From CAYRIF01 sp964424205 (GTDB lineage: Bacteria; Bacteroidota; Bacteroidia; Cytophagales; Cyclobacteriaceae): DNA of 6,325 nucleotides. The position numbers and the translations under genes were made by a program. Location of the stretch: NCBI GenBank assembly GCA_964424205.1, contig CAYRIF010000219.1, forward strand, positions 1 through 6,325, read 5' to 3'. Shown here one piece after another: positions 1-5,816 of this stretch. The first letter of the stretch is position 1, and the number at the start of each line of letters is the position of its first letter. Below the pieces are notes generated by a model. That model was given only the letters and a program-made list of their open reading frames with translations, did not search any database and was not told the DNA's origin.

Positions 1-93
1 TGAAATTTTCAGCATATTTATTTCCAAAAAGTTAGATTTTTTATGCTACTTTTCTCATAACGTCTTGTAATGCGGGTTAAACAGTATGCGATA
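1..93. other. left-edge sequence, no supportable gene
   Basis: This AT-rich stretch follows the murQ stop. On the minus strand an ATG at 15-13 opens a frame reading MLKIS before the window ends, so it could be the start of a gene downstream of murQ. On the plus strand, frames closed by stops at 33-35 (TAG) or 68-70 (TAA) could equally be the tail of a convergent gene. A 5-bp dyad (41-45 with 56-60) is too weak to be a terminator. Too little is visible to choose between these options. Confidence 0.3.
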
Positions 94-900
94 CTACCAT
101 CTCCCTGCAGCAGCCACTGCTTTTCTAACCGACCCATGTTCTTTCAAAAGTGCGGCTGCGGTATCATAATTGACTAAAAGTGTTTCCATCAACATCTTCA
201 CACCCCTGTCCACTAATTTTTCATTGCTGAGTTGCATGTCCACCATCTTGTTACCTTTCACTTTTCCCAGTTGAATCATGACTGCAGTAGAAATCATATT
301 CAATACTAATTTTTGAGCGGTTCCTGATTTCATACGTGTACTGCCAGTTACAAATTCAGGCCCCACCACTACTGCTATCGGTATATCAGCCACTTCACTT
401 ACTTTTGAGTTGGTATTGCAAACAATACAGCCAGTTAAAATACCGTTTTTTTGTGCCATTCTTAATCCACCAATGACATAAGGTGTCCTGCCTGAAGCGG
501 CAATTCCAATCACCGTATCTTTATCGCTTATATCAAAGCCTTTCAAATCCTTCCATGCCTGTTCAAAATCATCTTCTGCGTATTCCACTGCTTTTCTGAT
601 GGCAGTATCTCCACCTGCAATTAACCCAACCACCATTTCGTCTGACACCCCAAAAGTAGGCGGACATTCAGAGGCATCCACCACACCAAGCCGACCACTA
701 GTTCCTGCGCCTATATAAAATAACCTCCCGCCCTTCTCCATTCGTGGTACAATCTCCTTTACCAATTTTTCTATCTGCAGCAGTTGCTTTTCTACCGCCA
801 ATGGTACTGTCTTGTCTTCTTGATTAATACTTTCAAGTAATTCAGAAACAGACATTTTGTCAAGATGGTCATAGTTTGAAGATGATTCGGTAGTTGTCAT
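94..900 (-). CDS. murQ: N-acetylmuramic acid 6-phosphate etherase (MurQ)
   Basis: This cytoplasmic enzyme cleaves the D-lactyl ether of MurNAc-6-phosphate to give GlcNAc-6-phosphate and D-lactate, a step in recycling peptidoglycan sugars. The 268-residue product is a single SIS domain. The sugar-phosphate loop GAGTSGRLG lies at residues 64-72, followed by ASECPPTFG. Glu78 and Glu109 (in YAEDD) are 31 residues apart, the same spacing as the catalytic pair Glu83/Glu114 known in E. coli MurQ. The GCKR/MurQ family signature PEFVTGSTRMKSGTAQK spans 181-197. It is shorter than the roughly 300-residue enterobacterial enzyme, mainly at the C-terminus, which I believe is usual for Bacteroidota forms. 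The ATG at 900-898 has no Shine-Dalgarno sequence, only A/T-rich upstream DNA. The gene is divergent from the coiled-coil gene. No transporter or kinase for MurNAc is visible beside it. The identification is secure. Confidence 0.97.
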   Translation of the reverse strand: MTTTESSSNYDHLDKMSVSELLESINQEDKTVPLAVEKQLLQIEKLVKEIVPRMEKGGRLFYIGAGTSGRLGVVDASECPPTFGVSDEMVVGLIAGGDTAIRKAVEYAEDDFEQAWKDLKGFDISDKDTVIGIAASGRTPYVIGGLRMAQKNGILTGCIVCNTNSKVSEVADIPIAVVVGPEFVTGSTRMKSGTAQKLVLNMISTAVMIQLGKVKGNKMVDMQLSNEKLVDRGVKMLMETLLVNYDTAAALLKEHGSVRKAVAAAGRW

Positions 901-1087
901 ATAGATTTTTTAATAATTTTTTCAAAAATAAGTAAGATTGGCAAATTATTTGTACTGCACCTACTATAAGTCAATTTAATCTAAAATATATTATATCCAA
1001 TCGTGATATTTAGCCAAGTTAACTTATATACAAGTAAATATTTTAAAAAATGATTACCTTTAAATATTAATAAAAACTAAAAGAACG
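901..1087. promoter_or_regulatory. divergent intergenic region murQ / coiled-coil gene
   Basis: This 187-bp, very AT-rich spacer must hold the start signals of both flanking genes, because they are transcribed away from each other. For the plus-strand gene the best -7 candidate is TACCTTTA at 1055-1062, which matches TAnnTTTG at 7 of 8 positions and would leave a leader of about 20 bases. No -33 TTG is seen about 20 bp before it. An imperfect AT-only dyad (about 1037-1047 with 1059-1068) overlaps this candidate, but base composition alone could explain it. I see no coding sequence or RNA gene here. Confidence 0.4.
923..930 (-). promoter_or_regulatory. possible -7 box for murQ
   Basis: Read on the minus strand this is TATTTTTG, an exact match to the Bacteroidota -7 consensus TAnnTTTG, about 22 bp before the murQ ATG. 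No TTTG or TTG lies at the expected distance of about 20 bp upstream; the nearest TTTG (945-942) is only 11 bp away. In DNA this AT-rich such a match can occur by chance. Confidence 0.25.
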
Positions 1088-2362
1088 ATGAAGAAAATTT
1101 ACGTAATCCTACTCACATTTATGATTATAGGTATCTCTCCTGCCTTTGCTCAGGAAGAAACTGATACCGTAACAGAAGTAACAGAAATGGAGATTGAAGC
1201 GCAAGACAAAGCGAATGAAGAAATGCAAGCGGCCGAAAATGCCGCACAAAAAGCAGAGGAAGCAGCGCTAAGGGCTGAAGAAGCAAGCAAGGCGGCAAAC
1301 GAAGCTAGAGAGGCTGCAGAGGAAGCGAAGAAAAATGCTGAAAAGCAAAGAGAAAAGGCTCGAAAAGAGGAAGACAATAATAGAAAATCAAAAAAGGACA
1401 GAGAATCCAAGAAAAAGAAAAAAGAAAAGGATAAAGAAATAGAAGAGCCAGAAGAAGCACAAGCAAGAAAAAAGAAAGATCGGTTTACTAACAATCCTGA
1501 TGCTGAGAGAACCGTCACCGTCCAAAAATTAGAGGTAGGTGATATTGCAACCACCACGGAAACAAAAACAATGAGTAAGGGAGAGCACATGGCTATTGTT
1601 GTCAAAATTCCTGAAGCAGCGGTGAAAGATGTTCAAAAATCATGGAAAAAACTCATCAAAAATAAAACGAAATCTAAAGTTCAAGAAACAGGAGATGAAA
1701 TATGGATTTCATCAACATTACTTAAAGAAATACACCAAGAGGCAATCGGCGTATATGGCAAACTGATACAAACCGAGAGCGGCGTAACGGTTTATGCTTT
1801 CTTTGAAATATTCGGCGAATTTCTAACTGAAAAGGATGCGGATAAAATATCAACGTCAAAGCAATTCTTAAGGAAATTTGCTGTATCAGAATATAAAGCT
1901 GCCGTTTGGGATCAACTCAAAGGAGAAGAAAAGAAGCTAAAAGGCTTAAAACACAACCTAAGTAAACTTCAAAAAGAGAATGAAAAGCTCCACAAGAGCA
2001 TTCAAACTAATGAATCAAATATCTCTAACACTGAAAGTGCCATTGAGGTAAACCTGTCGGATCAAGATAGAACAGCAGCGCAAATCAAAGACAGAAAAGA
2101 AAATGTGTATCAAGTAAAAGGCAATGAAGAATTAGAGAAAACTGCCAAGAAAGAATTGAAGGATACGCAGAAGAGTCTTAAAAAATTGCAGAAAAAGAAT
2201 CAAACGATGCACAAAAATATTGCGAAATATAAATCCAATATTGATACTGCAAGGAGAGAGATTCAGCTAAACCTAGACCAACAAAGCATCGAAAATGAAG
2301 CCATCAAAAAACAAATGGGCATGGTCAGATCGGTTAAAAATAAGCTTGGGAATATTAAGTAG
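1088..2362 (+). CDS. exported coiled-coil protein of unknown function
   Basis: The 424-residue product begins with a classical signal peptide: MKK, a hydrophobic run, then SPAFA with predicted cleavage after Ala21 leaving Gln22. It is therefore likely periplasmic or secreted; there is no lipobox and no second membrane segment. Residues 38-91 form an Ala/Glu/Lys helix with small residues in a strict 3-4 spacing. Residues 92-130 are a highly charged Lys/Arg/Glu linker with polylysine runs. Residues about 138-275 look globular and mixed alpha/beta (for example GVTVYAFFEIFGEFL at 232-246). Residues 278-419 are a long coiled coil made of two related copies of about 69 residues. The fold order resembles hypothetical Bacteroidota proteins I recall but cannot name, so no function is assigned. 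It is monocistronic by position, with divergent murQ upstream and a strong terminator downstream. The ATG at 1088 is preceded by A-rich DNA, and the signal peptide supports this start. Confidence 0.9.
   Translation: MKKIYVILLTFMIIGISPAFAQEETDTVTEVTEMEIEAQDKANEEMQAAENAAQKAEEAALRAEEASKAANEAREAAEEAKKNAEKQREKARKEEDNNRKSKKDRESKKKKKEKDKEIEEPEEAQARKKKDRFTNNPDAERTVTVQKLEVGDIATTTETKTMSKGEHMAIVVKIPEAAVKDVQKSWKKLIKNKTKSKVQETGDEIWISSTLLKEIHQEAIGVYGKLIQTESGVTVYAFFEIFGEFLTEKDADKISTSKQFLRKFAVSEYKAAVWDQLKGEEKKLKGLKHNLSKLQKENEKLHKSIQTNESNISNTESAIEVNLSDQDRTAAQIKDRKENVYQVKGNEELEKTAKKELKDTQKSLKKLQKKNQTMHKNIAKYKSNIDTARREIQLNLDQQSIENEAIKKQMGMVRSVKNKLGNIK
1919..2344 (+). repeat. internal duplication encoding two coiled-coil units
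   Basis: Residues 278-346 (1919-2125) and 351-419 (2138-2344) of the coiled-coil protein align without gaps at an offset of 73 residues. I count about 25 identities in 69 positions. The shared frame is LxKLQKxN..(L/M)HKxI....SNI......I..NL..Q......IK.....V..VK. The match is clear in protein but degraded in DNA, so the duplication is old. The conserved HK and NL positions sit at the same point of each unit, suggesting a hairpin or tandem helical element rather than a generic charged coil. Confidence 0.75.
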
Positions 2363-2387
2363 ATTTGAAAGAAAAATATTGTTGACT

Positions 2388-2424
2388 AAAAATAGGAGTT
2401 CATTACCTGAACTCCTATTTTTTT
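2388..2424. terminator. bidirectional rho-independent terminator
   Basis: A perfect 15-bp inverted repeat (2388-2402 with 2408-2422; core TAGGAGTTCA / TGAACTCCTA) encloses a 5-base loop and is followed by a run of seven T. On the other strand the same hairpin is also followed by T residues (complement of 2388-2392). It lies between convergent genes, 25 bases after the coiled-coil stop and 31 bases after the pdhB stop, so it can end both transcripts. Confidence 0.93.
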
Positions 2425-2455
2425 ATATGTTCTACACTCAAAAAAGTCTTCTTAC

Positions 2456-3433
2456 CTAACGATAAAGCACACTATTCACCATTTCAATCGTACGCTTAAC
2501 ATTTGGTAAAATTGCCTCAATTAACGTCGGTGCGTAAGGTAGTGGCACATCCATGTTGGTGATTCTTCTTACTGGTGCATCTAGGTAATCAAACGCATCT
2601 TTTTGAATTTGGTATGCCACATCGGTAGAGATTGATGCCAGTGGCCAGGCTTCTTCCACAATGACCAACCGATTGGTTTTCTTAACAGATGCTATGATGG
2701 TTGGATAATCTATCGGGCGAACTGTTCTCAAGTCAATCACTTCGCAAGAGACACCATTTTTAGCCATTTCATCCGCTGCTTCCAAGGCTATCTTCATCAT
2801 TTTACCAAATGAAACAAGTGTCACATCTGTTCCTTCTCTTTTCACTTCTGCTACACCTATGGGTAATAAATATTCACTCTCAGGCACTTCACCCTTATCG
2901 GCATACATTAACTCTGATTCCATAAAGATAACAGGATCATCATCTCTTATTGCTGCTTTCAGAAGTCCTTTTGCATCATAAGGGGTTGAAGGTATCACTA
3001 CTTTCAGTCCAGGTGTATTGGCATACCAATTTTCAAAATTTTGAGAATGCTGTGCACTGAGCATCCCAGCATTTCCTGTTGCGCCTCTAAATACCATGGG
3101 TATATTAAATTGTCCGCCAGACATAGAGCGCATCTTTGCAGCACTATTGATAATTTGGTCAATGGCTACGAGGGAAAAATTGAAAGTCATATACTCTATG
3201 ATTGGTCGCAGTCCATTCATGGCTGCGCCAACACCAACACCAGAAAATCCGAGTTCAGCAATTGGTGTATCAATGACTCTGCCAGGTCCAAATTCATCCA
3301 GCATCCCTTGGCTTACTTTGTAAGCGCCATTATATTCTGCTACCTCTTCCCCCATCAAGAAGACTTTAGCGTCTCTTCTCATCTCTTCGCTCATAGCTTC
3401 TCCTAATGCCTGTCTGAATTGTATTTCCCTCAT
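2456..3433 (-). CDS. pdhB: pyruvate dehydrogenase E1 component, beta subunit
   Basis: This is the beta chain of the thiamine-diphosphate-dependent E1 heterotetramer. With the alpha chain it decarboxylates pyruvate and passes the acetyl group to lipoyl-E2, feeding acetyl-CoA to the citric acid cycle in the cytoplasm. At 325 residues it has the usual full length. The N-terminal pyrimidine-binding transketolase domain covers about 1-180 and includes DTPIAELGFSGVGVGAA (55-71). Glu60 there corresponds to the conserved cofactor-activating Glu of E1 beta, and His129 in SAQHSQ to the conserved active-site-region His. The C-terminal transketolase domain (about 195-315) carries DLRTVRPID (234-242) and VIVEEAW (257-263). 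The related 2-oxoisovalerate E1 beta is the main alternative, but length and motifs fit pyruvate E1 best. The start at 3433-3431 (MREIQFRQAL) matches the family N-terminus. No alpha or E2 gene is adjacent in this window, and terminators lie on both sides. Confidence 0.94.
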   Translation of the reverse strand: MREIQFRQALGEAMSEEMRRDAKVFLMGEEVAEYNGAYKVSQGMLDEFGPGRVIDTPIAELGFSGVGVGAAMNGLRPIIEYMTFNFSLVAIDQIINSAAKMRSMSGGQFNIPMVFRGATGNAGMLSAQHSQNFENWYANTPGLKVVIPSTPYDAKGLLKAAIRDDDPVIFMESELMYADKGEVPESEYLLPIGVAEVKREGTDVTLVSFGKMMKIALEAADEMAKNGVSCEVIDLRTVRPIDYPTIIASVKKTNRLVIVEEAWPLASISTDVAYQIQKDAFDYLDAPVRRITNMDVPLPYAPTLIEAILPNVKRTIEMVNSVLYR

Positions 3434-3443
3434 GATTATTCTT

Positions 3444-3456
3444 CTGTTTTAAACAG
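3444..3456. promoter_or_regulatory. small perfect dyad upstream of pdhB (possible operator)
   Basis: CTGTTTTAAACAG is a perfect 6-bp inverted repeat around one central base, ending 10 bp before the pdhB ATG. A weak -7-like box (TAGTTTTA on the minus strand, 3467-3460) lies just upstream of it. The position would suit a repressor site or a leader element, but the dyad is short and AT-rich, and I recognise no known operator in it. Confidence 0.3.
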
Positions 3457-3540
3457 TCGTAAAACTATAGTATTGTTGGTAATTATAAAAGTATCCCTTG
3501 ATAAGAATTTACATTGAAAGAATAATCTGTTTATAAAATT

Positions 3541-3602
3541 AGACCTTAGTAGGTTATACACCTACGCTAAAGCTATGGTGTACGAAGAAAACCTAGTAGT
3601 CT
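3541..3602. repeat. REP-like extragenic palindrome
   Basis: This imperfect palindrome has nested arms: AGAC (3541-3544) with GTCT (3599-3602), TAGGTT (3550-3555) with AACCTA (3590-3595), and TACACC (3557-3562) with GGTGTA (3577-3582). The apex is built from GCTAAAGC (3566-3573). The apex and flanking CGAAG (3583-3587) resemble a type of dispersed palindrome I recall from many bacterial genomes, built around GCTTTAGCG with complementary G/C-rich arms. It lies between the terminator of the lipoprotein gene and the pdhB promoter region, where such elements usually sit. The match to a repeat family is from memory only. Confidence 0.55.
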
Positions 3603-3616
3603 GAAAAAATAATCAC

Positions 3617-3650
3617 AAAAAAAGTCCTTCGCTAGTTAGCGAAGGACTTT
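3617..3650 (-). terminator. rho-independent terminator of the lipoprotein gene
   Basis: A perfect 14-bp inverted repeat (3621-3634 with 3637-3650; core GTCCTTCGCTA / TAGCGAAGGAC) has a 2-base loop, in practice a 4-6 base loop after fraying. On the minus strand it is followed by seven T (complement of 3617-3623). It begins 20 bases after the TAA of the lipoprotein gene, in the right orientation to end that transcript before pdhB. Confidence 0.9.
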
Positions 3651-3670
3651 CTAATTTATAAGCGTTTGTC

Positions 3671-5452
3671 TTATTTCAATGCGTTTTTAAAAGCATCGCC
3701 TAAATCTCTAAATTCTAAGTCAGTAAGCGCTTTAGCTTTTAATTCAGCATTAGCAGCAACTGCTTTTTCAAGGTTGCTGACAGCAGCACCTTCGTCTTTC
3801 ATTCTTGCAGCAGCTACAGCGGCAACATAGTATGCCATTGCATAATTGTTGTCAGCACTAGTTGCTTGTGCTAAAGTAGTTAAAGCATTGCTATTATCTC
3901 CAGCTAACAATTGAGCTAAACCTTTGTTCAAAGCATTTACAGGCGTGTCAGCCGCATTTGAAAGGCTACTTACAGCGTTGGTATATTTAGCCATTTTAAT
4001 TTCTAACGCTCCTTTAACACCATTCAGTCCTTTGATATCATCATTAGAAGGACTTAAGCTTTCTGCTTTCTTAATAGCATCGTAAGCTTTCATTGTGTTT
4101 CCTTGCATCAAGTAAGCACTTCCTAAATTAATATAAGACTGTGCGCTTTCTTGTTTTTTATTTGCAATTTCAAACTGTGTGATTGCATTCGTAAGATTTT
4201 CACCACCATTTGATTTTGCAGCCATTGCAAGGTAAGTAGCTCCTAAGTTATTATGAGAAGCCCAGCTATCATTCTTTTTAGTAGCAGCAGTAAATATAGC
4301 CGCTTTTTCATCCAAAGAAGGCGTTAAGGTAGCAGCAAAGCTAAGTTCCTCATCAGACAAAGTATCAGCACTTACACTTCCGTTTACGATGCTTTTAGCC
4401 AGCATTGCAATCTCTGGATTAGATTTTTTCTTAAGTACTGTCAAGATTTGCGTCCTAGCAGTTCTTAATTTAGGATATACATCTTTGAATATTTTTCTAT
4501 AAGAAGACAATCTGTGTAATGCATCTTCTTTTGCTTCAAAAGAGTCAGCACCGTCCACAACAGCAATAACTTCAGATTTTTGCTCATCAGAAATACCATC
4601 ATAATCCGCCAAAGCAGCTTTAAAATCATTCCAGTCTTCAATAACAGGCTTGATGATAAAGTTAATAGAATCAGCCATTCCTTTGTAATCATACTTTCTC
4701 ATTTCTCCTCTGTAGAACTTCTCAATAGCACTTGCTCTGTTTTCAGATAGTTTTGAGTTGATTCTCTCCGCTCCTTCAGGAGAGTGATTACCAATAACTG
4801 TTACTGTTCTAGTTACATTTTTTTCAGCAATAAATGCATCGAAAAATTTACCTCTTTCACTTCTTTTCTCTGAATATCTCAAAGAAGGGCTTCCTTGTGT
4901 AAAGAAAAACTCAACATTTGTCGGCACTAATTCTTCTTGGTCATTGTATCCGTGAGGTGCATAAGAAGAAAAATAGCTATTTTCAACAAGTCTAGAGGTT
5001 GTAATAATACCTTCTGCTACTTGCATTCTAACAGTTTCTTTTACTTTTTCAGGTTTCCGTGGGTCATAAGCGACACCTTGGACGGTTAATTTTCCTGAGC
5101 TCATTGCATCGTCATAAGCAAAAGTAGATTTTTTACTCATCCTTGGCTGCTCTTCTTTAGCATTAGGAAAATCAGCTTGCTTAAAGTCAATGCTTTCAGC
5201 TTGTACTTCTTTTTCGCCATACTCATAAAAAGTTTTAACTGTATAAGCTTTTCCTTTCTTAAGCATTTTCACAGGGAGTGTAGCAGCCATTTCAAAATCA
5301 ACAGAATCAGCATGCACTTCCAACGGTGAAGGTGTAACAGTTAATTGCTGTTGTTCGGCCATCTTAATCATCTTGCCCAGTGAGCAACCTGACAACGACA
5401 TTACTCCAACTAGAGCAATTGCATAAAATAATTTTTTCATAATAGGTAACAT
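3671..5452 (-). CDS. SPEG-type OmpA-like / TPR lipoprotein
   Basis: A large envelope lipoprotein, probably lipid-anchored and periplasm-facing in the outer membrane. The start at 5452 gives 593 residues; the ATG at 5440 gives 589, begins directly at MKKLFYAIAL and fits a signal peptide better. The lipobox is LSGC (20-23). Ser at +2 and the absence of an acidic cluster after Cys23 argue against the Bacteroidota surface-export signal. Residues about 35-160 are a beta-rich domain. Residues 178-245 are OmpA-like: VEFFFTQGSPSL, then GNHSPEGAERINSKLSENRA (221-240). The GxTD aspartate is replaced (SPEG variant) while the Arg of NRA remains. Residues 271-335 (EDWNDFKAAL to YPKLRTARTQI) match an extension typical of these Bacteroidota proteins. 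Residues about 397-570 contain four to five TPR-like units (for example NLGATYLAM, NLGSAYLMQGN, ALNKGLAQLLAGD). The specific role is unknown; a structural or scaffold role at the cell wall is inferred. Confidence 0.88.
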   Translation of the reverse strand: MLPIMKKLFYAIALVGVMSLSGCSLGKMIKMAEQQQLTVTPSPLEVHADSVDFEMAATLPVKMLKKGKAYTVKTFYEYGEKEVQAESIDFKQADFPNAKEEQPRMSKKSTFAYDDAMSSGKLTVQGVAYDPRKPEKVKETVRMQVAEGIITTSRLVENSYFSSYAPHGYNDQEELVPTNVEFFFTQGSPSLRYSEKRSERGKFFDAFIAEKNVTRTVTVIGNHSPEGAERINSKLSENRASAIEKFYRGEMRKYDYKGMADSINFIIKPVIEDWNDFKAALADYDGISDEQKSEVIAVVDGADSFEAKEDALHRLSSYRKIFKDVYPKLRTARTQILTVLKKKSNPEIAMLAKSIVNGSVSADTLSDEELSFAATLTPSLDEKAAIFTAATKKNDSWASHNNLGATYLAMAAKSNGGENLTNAITQFEIANKKQESAQSYINLGSAYLMQGNTMKAYDAIKKAESLSPSNDDIKGLNGVKGALEIKMAKYTNAVSSLSNAADTPVNALNKGLAQLLAGDNSNALTTLAQATSADNNYAMAYYVAAVAAARMKDEGAAVSNLEKAVAANAELKAKALTDLEFRDLGDAFKNALK

Positions 5453-5484
5453 TTATATTTAAATATTTGGTTGTAATTAACACG

Positions 5485-5516
5485 CAAAACTAAATTTATA
5501 ATCTTACACATGCAAT
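5485..5516 (-). promoter_or_regulatory. Bacteroidota-type promoter of the lipoprotein gene
   Basis: On the minus strand ATTG (5516-5513) and TAGTTTTG (5492-5485) are separated by 20 bp. The second is an exact TAnnTTTG -7 box and the first a 3-of-4 match to the TTTG -33 element. Transcription would start near 5478, leaving a leader of about 26-38 bases before either candidate ATG. Confidence 0.55.
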
Positions 5517-5521
5517 ATATT

Positions 5522-5557
5522 AGGCGAAAATCTTCACCTATTTTGAACGATTCGCCT
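5522..5557. promoter_or_regulatory. inverted repeat between divergent promoters
   Basis: AGGCGAA (5522-5528) and TTCGCCT (5551-5557) are perfect 7-bp inverted arms, 29 bp centre to centre and therefore close to three helical turns. The pair spans the -33 element of the PspC promoter (5542-5545) and starts 6 bp from the -33 of the lipoprotein promoter. It could be a divided operator controlling one or both genes, or chance. Confidence 0.4.
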
Positions 5558-5574
5558 TATATATTGTATATTTG
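5542..5574 (+). promoter_or_regulatory. Bacteroidota-type promoter of the PspC-like gene
   Basis: TTTG (5542-5545) and TATATTTG (5567-5574) match both the -33 and -7 consensus elements exactly, with a 21-bp spacer. Transcription would start near 5581, about 16 bases before the ATG at 5597. This shows that the in-frame ATG at 5510 lies upstream of the promoter and is not the real start. Confidence 0.65.
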
Positions 5575-5596
5575 CCCAAAATCACCATTATTTATA

Positions 5597-5815
5597 ATGC
5601 AAAAACTTCAACATTTTATAGAATCTCAGGTATTTGGTGTCTGTACCAAGCTCGGGGAGAAGCTGCAAATCCCAATTGCTAGCATCCGTTTGGTTTTTGT
5701 TTACTTATCTTTCTTCACCTTCGGTTCTCCTATTATTATATATTTTGCCTTGGCTTTCATCATCAATTTCAGAAAGCACTTGCGTCGGAAGAATAATCGA
5801 GTGTGGTATTACTAG
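5597..5815 (+). CDS. short PspC-like membrane protein
   Basis: The 72-residue product is essentially one PspC-type domain. The motif FGVCTKLGEKLQIPIASIRLVFVYLSF matches the family pattern GVCxGLAExxGIxxxxVRLxFV in two parts: FGVCTKLGEKLQ at 13-24, then IPIASIRLVFVYLS at 25-38. A hydrophobic segment follows (about residues 31-58, through SPIIIYFALAFI) and a basic tail (FRKHLRRKNNR) that should stay in the cytoplasm. PspC in proteobacteria is an inner-membrane sensor of the phage-shock response; small stand-alone versions are common in Bacteroidota and their role is not settled. No pspA-like partner is present. The start at 5597 is chosen over 5510 because a good promoter lies between them and the extra N-terminal residues do not look like PspC. 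It is divergent from the OmpA-like lipoprotein gene. Confidence 0.82.
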   Translation: MQKLQHFIESQVFGVCTKLGEKLQIPIASIRLVFVYLSFFTFGSPIIIYFALAFIINFRKHLRRKNNRVWYY

Positions 5816-5816
5816 A

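Noticed and set aside
41..60. Hairpin TTATG...CATAA downstream of murQ as a terminator
   Set aside because: The stem is only 5 bp with a 10-base loop and is followed by A, not T, on the murQ strand.
1150..1605. Minus-strand open frame opposite the coiled-coil gene
   Set aside because: Its Ser/Phe/Ala-rich translation is the mirror of the Glu/Lys/Ala-rich coiled-coil codons, and the plus-strand protein has a signal peptide and internal repeats.
3041..3406. Plus-strand open frames within pdhB, including 3096-3323
   Set aside because: They lie opposite the conserved E1 beta domain and their translations show no family resemblance.
4465..4692. Minus-strand alternative frame inside the lipoprotein gene
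   Set aside because: It is a leucine-rich frame-shifted reading of the OmpA-like/TPR protein, whose own frame is intact and recognisable.
4763..4786. Short GGAG/CTCC palindrome within the lipoprotein gene
   Set aside because: It encodes the conserved SPEG motif (HSPEGAER), so the symmetry follows from codons and is not a regulatory signal.
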